Source of the DNA: Ricinus communis
Lineage: Eukaryota; Streptophyta; Magnoliopsida; Malpighiales; Euphorbiaceae
Direction: 5' to 3'
Length of the DNA stretch: 64,000 bases
NCBI RefSeq assembly: GCF_019578655.1
Contig: NC_063263.1
Coordinates: 14,755,001-14,819,000 of the forward strand
The number at the start of each line of letters is the position of its first letter. Position 1 is the stretch's first letter. This document shows positions 21,283 to 35,200 of this stretch, one piece after another. A program made the translations under genes and the position numbers. The notes below the pieces were generated by a model. It had not been told where the DNA came from, ran no database searches, and worked only from the letters and a program-made list of their open reading frames with translations.

Positions 21283-24200
21283 ATGTGTTTTTTCCTTTAA
21301 TTTTTGGCGCTAATTTCTGTTGGTTTAGTTTTGCAGTTAATGGCTCATTGGTGTTGATTCTATCGCACTAGAAACGCATCGTTAAAATGACACGTGTACA
21401 TAACAGAATATATCTTTCTTCTCCTTCTCCTTTCCCATTTTCAGTATTACTTTAATATTTTATACTACTATTTTGTTTTTTTATTGCGTATATACAATTT
21501 TATTTATAAATGCTTTTCTAAATTAAATACTAATAACACTGTAATTTATATAAAATAAAAATTTATAGTCGGATAACTATCTTATAAATTATAAATTATA
21601 ATGTAAAAATAGACCATTTGTTTCGCTCTATTTATATAATTATAGTTCGCACCGAAAATAATTAAAAGTATAATAATAGATATAATTTCAATTATAAAAT
21701 TATCATAAAAAATAATTGACGCTGCAAGTTATATCATTTGGTTCTATAATTTATCGATAAAAATATATTAAAAAATACTTGGAATTTTTTCCTTCGAAAC
21801 TATACATTACCTAAATTCATCTCTCGCACGATGAAATTTTTGCTTTTATTTCCTTTGGTTGTTCAAACTATCTCAACCTCATGCGCATCGGATCAACACG
21901 AGTATTCACGTGAGCTGCCATTGTTCACAAAAGTAGCATGAAAGCTCGGGGAACGCCTAGCCGGAGATGGATGCCGAGCCACCATCCTTGGCTGCAAATC
22001 AATGCAAACAAAATGGAGTGATGAAACATTGGCTGAAATGGGCACATCAAATCCAACAAGGCAACAACTACTAAAGAGGTTCTGCTGATTAAGATATATG
22101 GTGGTAGAGTCATTTAACCCAACTCATACCTTTCATTTTCAGGCCTTAAACGGCTACTTGCCCCTTTGGCAAAGGGGGAGTTTTTTGGGAAACTTCTTCA
22201 GTAATATTTTAAAATTAATAAAAATATTCTTTTTACAGTCTAAATTCTTTTAAATTTTAAATTTTTAAAAATCAGTGTTATTATTTTTCAGTTTTTTTAT
22301 TTATTAGTTATTTTATTCAAAAATAATAAAACTTTAATTTAAAAAATTAAAAAAATATATATTTTTATATTTTAATATAAAAATAAATAAAATATTGTAA
22401 ATTTAATAAAAAATTAAAAATATATAGATATTTTTATTATTTTTCCTTTTTTTTTTCTTTGCTGTTGAAACCAAAAACTAGCCGTTGCTTTCAGTCCCTG
22501 AACCAAAATTTCTTCTGGCCTTTGCACCATCGGACCCAGCTAGCAAAAGTCCCTTTCCTTTTCAATTTTTTGATTTGATAAATTGTTTGGTGTGGGGTCA
22601 AACCCATCACCATATGCCCACTGGGTACCATGAATTCAGTCTTATCTTTCCCTCCTATGATTCTTGGCATATGCCCAAAAGAAAATTGAAAGTGATTTTT
22701 ATATGGAAAAGACCAATTATAATTAACGATAAATATTTGCATTCTTTTTAAAAAAAAAAATTTATTAAATTAAATCGACCTAATCAATTTTAAGTATTTA
22801 TCTCTTTTCTCTTTTTATTGTCGCATTACATGCAAATTTTTAAATAAAATTTATGGTAGAGATAGTTTATTTATTTATTTTTAATATACTATAAACTACA
22901 AAATCGATGAATTTAATAAATCCAAGATCTTTTCATGGTTGTGCAACATCAATTTAAATAAATAGGATGTATTTATTTTTATTTTAATTACATGTAAGTT
23001 TTTATTACTTTTATTTTTTTTTTTTTTAAAGTTTAACTCCTTCTCATTTTGAAGGTAGAAAAAAAATTGTTTAGAATGTAGATTCAAATTTGTGTTTAAA
23101 AAATAAAAAGTAAAGTTTTGTGACCTCAAGTGTATCGTATACTTTATTAGAAAATGAATATAAATAATAAACAAAAAAATATGTTTGGAACCAAAAAATT
23201 ATAAGTGTATATTTTAATTATAGATAATTAATTTGTATTATTTTAAAATTATATTCATCTTTTTATTAATTTAAATTATCAAAGAATTCATATATAGTTT
23301 TTAATTATTTATACAAATCAAATTTATGTAAATGAATCTCATAATTATAAAGCACCACTCATTAAAATTTAAAATTATATAAAAAATTTTGATAAAGAAA
23401 AATAATGTATTTAGTTGAATAATAAATACTATATATAACTAACTAATATAGTATTTAATTATATTAATAAATTATTAGAATCAAAATAAAATTATTTTTT
23501 TATAAATTTATATAATACCGTATATCTCTAGTACATTAAAAGGACGATCAATCACATAAATATTCTTTTTATTATAAATATAGAAAATAATAATTCATAT
23601 TTAAAACCTTACTCGACTTAAAATATACACATATCATCATACTAATAAGTTTATGGGTTCTTCTACTTCATAAATATTTATAAAATAAAAATAGAAGGAT
23701 GTCATTACAATTCATTCTATCTAATTGCATGTGAAGGTGAGTAATAATCAAATGCACTTTTGCATTGCATGTTTCTTTTCTTTTAGTAGAAAAAATGAGA
23801 GAGATAGCGATCGGTGGTAACAACTTTCAATGAACGTGATTATATAAATTTTTTTAATTGTGAAGTATTTATAAAGTCAAAGCTAATTTAAATATAATCC
23901 AAGATCTGTTACTGCAGTACCGATTTTAGGGTTAGAGAAAGAAATTCAATTAAAATATAATATCGAATAAAATATTTTCAAAAAATTTCACCGTTTTCAA
24001 TTGGCTTCATTGGGCATGTCAATTTCTGTGATATAATAATAATACCCTTTTTTACTTAAGTCACGCCAAAAAGAAAACCAATGTTGGACTTGGACTTCAC
24101 CACCAATTCCCATTCAAGAAAAGACCCGCAATTACGCAATTGTTATAAAATGGTCTCTCATACATCATTGTTCTATATGGATCAAATCAAAGTCTATTAA

Positions 24201-24714
24201 TCCGTGTATTATTGAGTGGGTCAATCAAGCCTTAATTTAGTGTGAAATTTTATAAATTATTTTTTATTTTCTTTTAAATTATATAATATAGAAATTTTTA
24301 TTTTGTTCTTCACTTGTTTTTTTAAATTATTATACACTGCGTTTTTAATTTTTTTAAATTAATAACAAAATAAATTTATAAAAATTAATATTATATTAAT
24401 ATTATTGAAAATTTACTTTGATTTGTGTATTTATTTTTGACAAATAAAATTTTTATTTTTTAAATTATAATAAAAAATTTAAAATTATATTATATCAAAA
24501 ATAATATTTTGAATATTATCTTTTATATATTTATAAAAGCTAGTAATTTATCCGCTTATTTTACAACCGTTGTAATTATTTTGGTTATAAATAATAATTT
24601 AAATAAAATTTATAAATGAAATTAAATAGAACTTTTAATATTTTTAACGTCTTTGTTATTTTTATTTTTTAAGATTTTATTAATATAAAAATATAAACTT
24701 ATAAATAAATTAAT

Positions 24715-26105
24715 AAAAATTTATAAAATTATACATAAATTTAAATTTTACGTGTCAATAATAAGTATATGTGTCAAAATTAAAAATTAAATATATTAGA
24801 ATATAGTAATACATGTCCAAGAAAAATTATTAGAATAGATACATATTAGTATTTTTCTTGTTCGTTTACATGTATTAAAATGTCCATTTTCTATATGTAT
24901 AATATTCATTAGATGTAATATTCTATAATAATAATTATTTTTTTATTTATCGTCTACAAACTTAATATTTATTATGATTAATATTCATGTTCATTTTGTT
25001 TAATGTATTATTCATCAATATTAATATTAATGTTCATTGTCTATTACTGCAATATTCATTGTTTGTATATATAATGTTCATCAATATTCTTAAATAAAAA
25101 TATTAATTATTCATGAAAGCTTTTATTGTTTTTGTAATGTATATTGAGAAAGATTTATGATTGATTTAAATATTTATTATTTATAAGCGTAATATTCATT
25201 AGTTTGTCAATAGATATTTATTATTGATGAAAATCATATCCACTAACCCATTCAAATGAATAAATACAATATAGATAAAGCAATCGTCATTACACAGTTA
25301 GTAAACAAAAAGAAACTATCAAGCTAAAGTTATACTACAAATATTTATATTGTGGTGCATTTTCTTTCTAAAATATATGGTGCATTTTACTTCTAAAATT
25401 TATAATGCGGGGAATTTTGTTCCTGTTTCTTATTTATTTTTTAATTTTTTTTAAATTATAATAAAATAAATTTATAAAAATTAATATTAAATTAAAAATT
25501 ATACATAAACTTGACTTTCACGTGTCAATAATAAGTACATGTATCAAGATTAAAAATCATATATATCAAAATATAGCAACACATGTCAAAATAAATTTAT
25601 TAGACCATATACATATCAATATTTGTTTGTTCATTTTCTATATGTATAATGTCCATTAGATTTAATATTCTACAATAATTAATTTTCTTTATATTGAAAT
25701 ATTTATTATCTGTGAACTTAATATTCATTATGATTAATGTTCATGTTCATTTTTTTATGTGTTATTCATCAATGTTAATATTAATGTTTATTATCTGGTA
25801 CTGCAATGTTCACTGTCTGTATATATAATGTTCATCAATATTCTTAAAAAAATATTAATTATTTATAAAAACTTTTATTATTTTTATGATGTATGTTGAA
25901 AATTTATGATTGATATAAACATTCATCATTTTTAGGCATAATATTCATTAGTTTATCAATAGATATTTGTCGTTAATAAAAATTATACTACTAATTTATT
26001 CAAATGAACATATTCAATATAGATATAACATAAATTGTTCTTACACAGTTGATAAACAAAAAAAAATCAACCTAAAGTTATACTATAAATATTTATATTG
26101 TAGTA
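24715..26105. repeat. diverged tandem duplication, period about 750-770 bp
   Basis: Unit 1 (about 24715-25362) and unit 2 (about 25480-26105) follow each other in the same orientation. Matching anchors are CGTGTCAATAATAAG at 24751 and 25521, a shared TATATATAATGTTCATCAAT block, and TTATACTA(C/T)AAATATTTATA near the ends. Both units are full of AATATTCATTA and TGTTCAT-type motifs; just downstream (26160-26215) the same motif occurs in reverse orientation (TTAATGAATAT). Dense subterminal motifs of this sort suggest a decayed DNA transposon, but no transposase remnant was seen. Confidence 0.65.
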
Positions 26106-26342
26106 CACGTATTGTTTCAACAAAATTAAGTTAACAAACAATAAACATTTTACATTTAAACAATAAACATTCAATATATGTTTAATGAATATAAAGTTAA
26201 TGAATATTTAATACAAATCAAAGAACATAAATTATTTTTTAAAAAATATATATCAGTGTCTCACGCATGTCAATGTCTGACGCATGTATCAAACACTAAC
26301 ATAAACATTTTTACCAATTAAACATCGTCGAATGGATCCCCA

Positions 26343-26364
26343 GGTCCATAAAGCTGTATGGACC
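26343..26364. repeat. perfect 8-bp-stem palindrome near a possible element end
   Basis: GGTCCATA at 26343-26350 and TATGGACC at 26357-26364 form a hairpin with a 6-base loop. A further GGTCCAT follows at 26368. This GC-containing cluster contrasts with its surroundings and lies just beyond the motif-rich tandem duplication, so it may mark a transposon terminus. No partner end was found upstream. Confidence 0.5.
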
Positions 26365-26480
26365 AGGGTCCATCTTATAATTTGTGGCAATTACATGCTA
26401 ATTAAGAGGGGTTTAATACTATGTAATTTAGTAATGTTATACCTTCTATTTATTTGTCTAAAATTAACTCTTACTAATTT

Positions 26481-26840
26481 GGAGTTATTCTAACGTATTA
26501 TAAATTACAATACCATATAAATTTATAAAAAATAACTTTATTTTAATTTTAATAATTTATTAATATAATTAAATATTAAATTAATTGTATTCAGTTATTA
26601 TTAATTAAATATATTATTTTTATTTATCAAAAAAATCTATTTATTTTTACAATTATAAAATTCATCTACATAATTTTGATATATATAAATAATTAAAAAT
26701 TATATATAAATTCATTAATAGTCTAAATTAATAGAAGGACATATATAATTAATAAATTATTTAAAATAATATCAATTAATTATTTATATTAAAAATATAT
26801 TTATAATTATAAAATGCTACAATGGTATTCTAGCAAAACC
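26481..26840. mobile_element. MITE family B, copy 2
   Basis: About 360 bp. It starts GGAGTTATTCTAACGTATTA and the reverse complement of its end reads GGTTTTGCTAGAATACCATT. It aligns along its length with 10389-10777. CTAAT flanks both sides closely (left ACTAATT, right ACTAATC), a possible short target-site duplication. Non-coding. Confidence 0.6.
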
Positions 26841-29030
26841 ACTAATCTGATGTGACATATAATATATTTATTAAACCGTTATTAATGTTTTGAGATTACA
26901 AAACGAGTTTATAAAAATATTATTTCTTCTATTTCATACTATCTGTCATTTTTTAGCAGTTTATTTTGATTAGAAAAGTATTTAATATATTTAATTAAAA
27001 AATAAAACTTAATTATATTAGACTAAATTATTCTTTTATAAATATTATAAATTATTATATATTTTTCAATATAATGATAAAATATAAAAATTTTAATTTA
27101 CATTAGATATATAAAAATGATAGAGAAGTGAAATATTTTTATTTGAATAAAAATAATTAGTATATAATAAAAAAAGTATGTCATCGATTAAATAATAGTT
27201 AGAACAAAAATTCCTTTGACACTTTCTATCTAACTTTTTTTATATTTATTTATAAATATTGAAATTCTTCTATACTTAAGTTGTTTTTGCCTTCTTTTGT
27301 CTTTGGTAACTTAATTGCAAAGAGTTAAGAGCAACTTTTAATTTTTTTGGCTAAACATCTCTTAGAAAAGATTCTAATAATCTCTCTTATTTTTCTCTTC
27401 TTTTATTTGCTTTTCATCAAAATTTCATTTTTGAGCTCATTTCTAATTATTTTTAGATTAACGGTGTTTTTTTTCCTTTATTATTATTAATTAATTTTAT
27501 AAATAAATATTAATATTCTTTTTAAAAATATTTTTATGATAATTTATTATAGGGGTTTTGAGTTATCATTTTATAGAAATTTTATTTTTGAACTCTTTCT
27601 ATAGGAATAGTAAAAGAAAAAATAGATTAAATATAATATTCAAGCAATAAGACTTATTAAAAAATATTTTTAAAATCGATATATAGCTTAGTTCTATCAA
27701 ATGAAGTGTTATTTCCATAGAATTGCAATATACTATTTTATCAACACAATTGATAATTGTGAAAAATAATTTTTTTATATATATTTTTTAATATTTAATT
27801 TTACTTTTATCTTTTAAGAAAAAAATTAATTGCAAAGAGTTTTAATTCATGAGAATTCTCTTTTCCAATGTTTGTTTTAATAAGCCCAACTTTGTCTATT
27901 CATTTTGATTGACCGTATCTTTTTAGTAAAACATTTTTATTAGACGCTTTCAAAGATTTTGATTTCTATTTTTATAATTTCTCATAATTCTAGTATTGCC
28001 TCGTTTTCCAATAAAATAAAATTGAATTTATATATAAAATATACATTATTTAATCTTTATAACTATATATATTATAAAAGAATTAACTTTAATTTCTATA
28101 TTTTTATTGAATCTTTTATCTCATAGAATCATTTAATATATATTTTAAAAATTTCAAAAAATTTCTTTTAAACTTAATTTCATTGATCCAGCTACAGAAA
28201 AACCATGAACGGAGAGCTTACCTCCCATTTCCGTCCAAATAAAAAGAAAGAAAGAAGTCAGTTTTCACCGGGTACAACTAGGAATTATTAATAAGTTTAA
28301 AAGAATAAATAATTAACACATTCACTATAAAAATAATTTATACTAAACTAATAAATATAAGAAATAAAAATTATATAATCAACGTGAGGATTCTTTTAGT
28401 CAGAATTATTAGAGCTTTGTGTAATATTTTTGATTTGTTATGTGTTTATGTATGTTTGAAGTTGGTCTAGCAATGGACAAATTTGATTAAAACATTAAAC
28501 TTCTTTTGCATGCCTTATTACCATAATTACACGTACGTCCATGTTTATCCATCATTAACTAACTAAACCTAACTATTATTTTATTACATAATCCCCATCA
28601 ATTATTTTAAATTAGCCTATTTTTGATATATTCACTTACAATTAAATGACTAAAATAGTTATAAAATTAAATATAGAAAAATCTAAAAATCTATATATTT
28701 CATATATTTTTATTTTAATTCTTACTTACATATAATATGGTATATGCCATTTTATCAAGTTATTTTGATATTTTATAATAAGAAAAATATATATATTATA
28801 TGAGATGGACAATAATTAAAAAATATAATCAATATTTTATTATTTAAATATAACATAAGTAACAATACTTATCACTCATCATAGTCAAAATTTCTTAAAT
28901 ATCTTAAAAAAATCTAAAAAGATGGAAAATAAAATGATAAAATAAATAGCAAACGCGGTTTTAGCTCCTCCACTGCTCCACAACACAATACTTGTTTTTC
29001 TCTTTCTTTAGCTGTCTCTCTGCTGTCAAT

Positions 29031-29151
29031 CTCTCTCTCTCTCTCTCAGGAAAAAAAAAAAACACTCATCTTACACTCTTTACTTCACTGTTTCTCTATC
29101 TAAAAAGATAATTCTCTTCAAAAACCCTAACTGATAAACACAAAACCCTAA
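29031..29151 (+). promoter_or_regulatory. NAT12 5' leader: CT tract and two telo-box-like motifs
   Basis: A CT dinucleotide run (about 29031-29048) is followed by two copies of AAACCCTAA at 29122-29130 and 29143-29151, roughly 90-120 bp before the start codon. Telo-boxes are known plant promoter or leader elements of housekeeping and growth-linked genes. Pyrimidine-rich tracts are common in plant 5' UTRs. The transcription start was not determined. Confidence 0.5.
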
Positions 29152-29239
29152 CAAGACACACCTACCTCAGATCTGCACTGCATTTCAGTTACTATGCAGT
29201 GTCTGATGATTTGAAGTCCTGTTTAAGAAGAACTTAATA

Positions 29240-32200
29240 ATGTCTAATTCAGACCCGAAAACCCGACCCAAGCCAGGTCCATGGCCACCTGTGCCTGAAG
29301 CTTCACCAATGCCACCTTCTTCTTGGGCTAAAAAAACTGGGTTTCGTCCCAAGTTCTCCGGCGAGACCAATGCTAGTGACTCCGGTCAGATTTCACTCCC
29401 TACACCGCCCAAACCCAGAGAGCAACAATCCGATAATCAACCGGATCTTGAAGCGGGTCGAGTCAGACCAAATACTACTGCAGCTACACCGTCGCCGGCG
29501 GTGATGAATGGTACTGAGAATAATAAAGATCATACTGTGAAAAGAAGGAGGGATTCTGATGGTGGTGGAGGAGGAGTTGGAAATGGGGCTCCGAAGAAAG
29601 AATCGGGTCATGGAGCTAATGGGCAGGGTCCAGCTCCAGGTACGGGTCAGGTGGCGGGGTCCACGGAGGGTAGTACAAGAAGAGGAGGGAGGAATGGTGA
29701 AGTAGTTGACGTGCTACCACAGACTCTTGAAGATGATGGTTTTGTTGGAAGGCATTCTCATATGAAGTATGAGTTAAGAGACACACCTGGTCTCGGTATG
29801 TTTTCTTTCTTGTATTTTCTGGTTTAATTTTTTGATTGGTTATTATGTTCGATTTTGGTGTTCGAGGATATGGGTTTCTTTTCTTATTGAAAAAAGATTT
29901 GATTTTTATAGTTTTTGTATCGTTATACTTCTCTCTAGGAGTTTATCATTCTGTGTTAGAGTGAACCGATATTGATAGCTTTTATTAATAATTTAAATTG
30001 GTCATGCTGGTTTGGGGTATTATGCGAGCCGATAATTTTAATTTGACAGAAAGTTTGATCCTAAATTAGCTACATTTATTTGTTTATTTATTGGCTGTGC
30101 TGGCAGTTAGAAACTTTATTTTAAGACTATTTTAAAGGTTTTTATAGAGTAGTACTTAATCTTTAGGTGTTTATATGTTGTGCAAGAGTGAGAAGAGATT
30201 TATTATTTTATTGATATTGGTCTATGCTTGTTTGGTATTTGCCTTAGAGGTATTACGAGAAAAAAACGAATTTTATTTTGAAAGAAAGAATGGTGCTAAA
30301 TTAGCTATATTTTCTATTGACATATAAAGATTATTATTTTTTTTTGTTGATCAAGTAGTTGCTTATTGACATGAGTACAAATATTAGTTTTTAAAAGACT
30401 TGATGCTGCATTGGTTTGTTGATATATTTAAATTGGCTTATGTTTGTTGGATAATGTTTTCAGTTCCCATTGGTCTATATGGGTTCCAGCATTACCTTTC
30501 GATGTTAGGTTCATTGATTCTCATTCCACTCGTCATAGTTCCTGCAATGGGTGGCTCTTATGTGAGTATTTGTGAATTATTTTTCCTTTAGATTTTGAGA
30601 TATTCTTTGTCTTTGAGAATGTGGTGTAAGTAGCTGGATCTTACTTGACTTAGTTGGTATAGGAGGATTCTGCGACGGTGGTGTCAACGGTGCTATTTGT
30701 TTCAGGAGTGACCACACTTTTGCATACATTTTTTGGATCAAGGTTGCCTTTGATACAAGGCCCGTCATTTGTTTTCCTTGCTCCAGCATTAGCAATAATA
30801 AATTCCCCGGAGTTCCAAGGGCTAAATGGAAACGTATGTGCCTTATTCTCAGATTCTTATTTAATTAAATATGCAAGTGGTTGTAAATATATATAAAACA
30901 GTGCGCTTGTATGTTCTTCCCTGTTAAGAGTTCTATGTCAATATACACTTGCATATGGACATCCATTTTAGTCTAATATATGATACTAATTTATTGAAGT
31001 ACAAATTTATAAGTATATTTTTCAAACATCTAAACATGGGATACTTCCTGTCTCTGTTCAATTGCCATCTCAATTGATTATGATTTCTTGGCTTAGTTTT
31101 CATCATGTCAGACCTTTGAACTTAATATTTAGGATTCCTAGGTGATATTTATGCATTATTTTATGAATTAGTTAATATGGATTTGTAAATTTTATTAAGT
31201 GAAACATACAAGGATTATGTTGTACCTTAACAATGGGTTTCCTAGAAACTGTTCTTCCTGTGTTCATGGAGTAAGTTCATTGAATGCTGTGTAAAAGTTG
31301 GAAGATGGTAGAACCTGGTTGCTTCTTGCTTTAATAATTTGTCATATTACTTTGTAAGCGAGCCTCCTATTTTCTGGTATTTAATTAAATTTGTTTGCTA
31401 AACTTCTATAGTTGGCTGTTTGAATTTTTATACCATATAGAAGATAAAGAGGGGGTTGTGATTTAGTACTATAGTTGCTGCAAATTCTTGAAAAAGATCA
31501 AGTTTCCTGAGGTGGCATTCTTGTGGAAAGCAGGGTGATAGCCATTACAGAGACTGAGTGCTGGCCCGTATCTTTAATAGGAGATTGAATTCTCATCAAT
31601 CTATTATCAACTATCATGAAATTATTTTTCCAATTAAGGTTATGAAGTTACAAACCATGTTGGAGCAAGTTCAAGATGGTTCTACAATAACTTTAATTCT
31701 TAGATTTTAACGTAATTTCTAGTGATTATTTAATGTGGCAGAATTTCAAACATATTATGAAGAGGCTACAAGGGGCTATAATTATTGCTTCATCTTTCCA
31801 AGCATTGATGGGATATAGTGGATTGATGTCATTGTTATTGAGGTATGATTTTAGCACCTGTATGGTGCTCTATATTTGAAATTTGTTACAGCACTCCTAC
31901 ATCTGGAGACAGAAGGGTATCTTACTCTCACATTGTTGTCTTCCTACTAATAAATTGCAAATTTGTAGATTGCGTGTTGTAAATTGCACAGGGCGATTCA
32001 GTAACTTAATTGTAAAGTTATCTTAAAAAAATAATTAGTTTGCTACTTATGATGTAGGACAAAATATTTATTGCATAGCCTCGTTTGTTACTCTTTGTAA
32101 TTATATGCATGTTATTGTTATCGTACATTACCTGAGATCATCTGATGCAATGAAGAAAGATTAGGTTTAGGGATTTCATTTGTGCATGGATTTTGGAGAA

Positions 32201-35200
32201 AGAAAGACGACAATTTCCAATAAAATGTGATTGATACATTGGTTTGTGTTCACTTTTAACCTCTTTAGCTGCCGATTATGTATTTGATAAAATTACTATG
32301 GTCAAATGTCAACATGTTGTAAGTAATCTCACATGCTGAATGTCAGGCCATTTCCAGAACATGCCTACTCAATTTAATTCATCTCTTACCTTTTCAGGTT
32401 GATCAATCCAGTTGTTGTTGCCCCAACTATTGCTGCTGTTGGACTCTCATTTTATAGTTATGGCTTTCCAATAGTTGGTAACTGTCTTGAGATTGGTGTG
32501 GTGCAGATGTTACTGGTTATTATTTTTTCTCTAGTAAGTTTGGTGAACTGAGCCCAAGTTTACTTTTGATTGTTGGAGCATTTTGTTTTCTTTTAGAATA
32601 TCATTATTTTAATTTAGTTACGAAAATATTATGTTATGTTTAGTTGAACCAAAAGTAAAACAAATTTAGTTGTTTGCCAAAATATCTAAAGTATTGTTAC
32701 ATTCTCTTTGCAGTACCTTCGAAAGATATCTGTTTTAGGTCATCGAGTTTTTCTTATTTATGCGGTAAGTTTACATTTAACTTCATGTTTCGGTCCTTCT
32801 GTTTTCTATCGTTCTTTTGCATTCTTTGTTTTCCTGTGGTTGCTGTTTGTGTTATTGCTTACACCTGAAAGCCTAAGCTTTTGATTGAAGAGATTCGTGA
32901 ATGACATTAGATCCCTGTCGCTCTCAACTTGGGATTCCAATTTAACACCCACTCTCACTTGTAGGCCCAACAAAATGAACAAAAACATTTAGATTACAAC
33001 CCAAGTGGAACAAACAAATGGAATTGCAAGTGGAGCCTAAGCGCAAATCTATACGAAGTTTAGCATTCTTTAATACCAAAATGAAAGGTTTCAAGTTCAA
33101 ATTACACCATCAAAATGTTGCATCTCTAAAAGCCTAAGCTTAAGGTTTTAGAAATTTTGCTTGCTATTTTTATTCTGTGCTCTGGAATTTATTGCTGCTT
33201 TCTTTTTCTACCAGGTTCCGTTGGGTCTAGCAATCACATGGGCAGCTGCTTTTCTTCTGACTGAAGCAGGAGCCTATAATTACAAAGATTGTGATCCAAA
33301 TATCCCGGTATCAAATATTATATCTGACCACTGCAGAAAGCATGTTTCCAAGATGAAGTATTGTCGAGTTGATACTTCTCATGCATTGAAAGCTTCCCCA
33401 TGGTTTAGGTTTCCGTATCCCTTACAGTGGGGTACTCCTATCTTCGAGTGGAAAATGGCTCTTGTTATGTGTGTGGTGTCCATTATTGCATCTGTGGATT
33501 CGGTTAGTTTCTTCTTAATGGTTATACTGATCTTCTGATGGAGACATGTAAACTATATTGGCATCGATATCTACTCTATTTAAAGATTGATCTGTGCATG
33601 ATATTTACAAGAGTTTAAACTTCATTTCATTACAGTTTTGTTTGCATTTCTCTTCAAGATTCATCTATGAATTTATAAATTAAACCCTACGCTTGATTAT
33701 AAATTTAAAAAATATTTCCGGCTTTTCAAATTAACAACTTTCTGAGAAACTTTATGAATTTGTAAATTGATTGTTTTGTCAATGTCATTTCACTTCTCTA
33801 CCAGTGATGTCTGGGTGTATAGATAATTTCGAGTCCCTAGAAGTGCATGCAAGTTCTTATATGGTCCCATTATAGGAGCAATAATTGTGTTTATATCATT
33901 ACAAATTTGGGTGTAACACTTTATTTACCAATACTTGATTCATGTAAATATACATTTGTAGGAGTTCTCAAAGTTTTGAACTTGTGACTTGACAACTTTC
34001 TAGGAATCTTATGAATTTATAAATTGACTGATTTGTCAGTGCTTTTCCACTTCAAAAGCATATTAATCAGTGTAAATAACATTTGGTCCTTATAAGTGTA
34101 TGCAACATCTCATATGGTCTGTAATGAGAGCAGTGATGGTTCTTTCCATTGGATTTGACAACAATTTAATTTTTGAAAGTAATACACATACATAAACATT
34201 AATTTGTCTAGCATGCATCATTCTTTTGTTATGTATTATTAAAAAATTTTATTGAAAGAAATGCCTGCACCTTTTTTTATTCAAGGTGCTAATGATGCAT
34301 GACTAATTTTCTTTTGGTTTGAATTTAGGTTGGCTCCTATCATGCATCATCATTGTTGGTGGCATCTAGGCCTCCGACAGCAGGTGTTCTTAGTCGAGGG
34401 ATTGGCCTTGAAGGTCTTTCTAGCATCCTGGCTGGTCTTTGGGGTACTGGAACTGGCTCCACTACGCTAACTGAAAATGTGCACACTATAGCTGTGACTA
34501 AAATGGGAAGCCGTAGAGCAGTTGAATTAGGTGCATGTGTTCTGATTCTCTTATCCCTTATAGGTAAGTGTTAATCATTTTTCTATTTTGAAAGTTCATG
34601 ATCAAACATAACAACTTCTGATCTTCTAGTATTGTTGGTTAAACGGGTAACTCCAGTGACATGCTTTTAATTATAATGTAGTACTTGCGATTTTTTCATA
34701 TATCGGTTGAACAACCATGATGGTGGGTTGTTTCTGTGTCTTTCTTAGAGACGTTTAAAGAAGAGTCACCTATATATAGACTACATGCATAATTTCCATG
34801 ACGTTCATTTGGTTTCCAGTAATGCTCACATATGCTGCAATTTCCTTGGCTGCATTGTCGATTTGGATAAGTCATTTAGGTTGTTACATTGCTCTATTGT
34901 GATTAAAATTACTGCAAATTTATCATGTGAGATTATTATTACAGTTATGAGTGTAAAGATTTATGAATAGGAAAAAGGATATTTGTTGATTCTGTGACAC
35001 TGGCCTCAAACCTTTAGGGTTCCTTTTTGTCTACAATAGTTGCAATACTTAATTGCGTAGCGTCTTATTTCACGCTGAAGCAAGAAACAACTATTTGTCC
35101 TGGGTTGAGTTGAAGGATTCAAAGTTTTCCCTAGTACAATTAACAAAATGAAATATGCATTGCTGCAAAGTTCATTTGGGATCCAGTAATGCTCATATAT

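Larger units (their letters stand above)
21283..29239. other. AT-rich intergenic region with repeats; 5' leader of NAT12 at the right end
   Basis: No gene is recognised across about 7.7 kb. The first part (21.84-22.18 kb and 22.48-22.68 kb) is less AT-rich but its reading frames are broken and unassignable. From 22.7 to 28.9 kb the DNA is extremely AT-rich and includes a diverged tandem duplication (24715-26105), a palindrome (26343-26364) and a MITE family B copy (26481-26840). The last ~250 bp, with a CT run and telo-box-like sites, is the probable promoter or 5' UTR of NAT12. Confidence 0.5.

Noticed and set aside
21840..22140. moderate-GC stretch with partial frames such as KLGERLAGDGC
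   Set aside because: Frames are broken within 60 codons and no family is recognisable. It could be a decayed gene fragment but this is not supportable.
22485..22751. 88-codon plus and 83-codon minus overlapping ORFs in a moderate-GC patch
   Set aside because: Neither translation resembles a protein family, both end in AT-rich DNA, and mutual overlap argues against coding.
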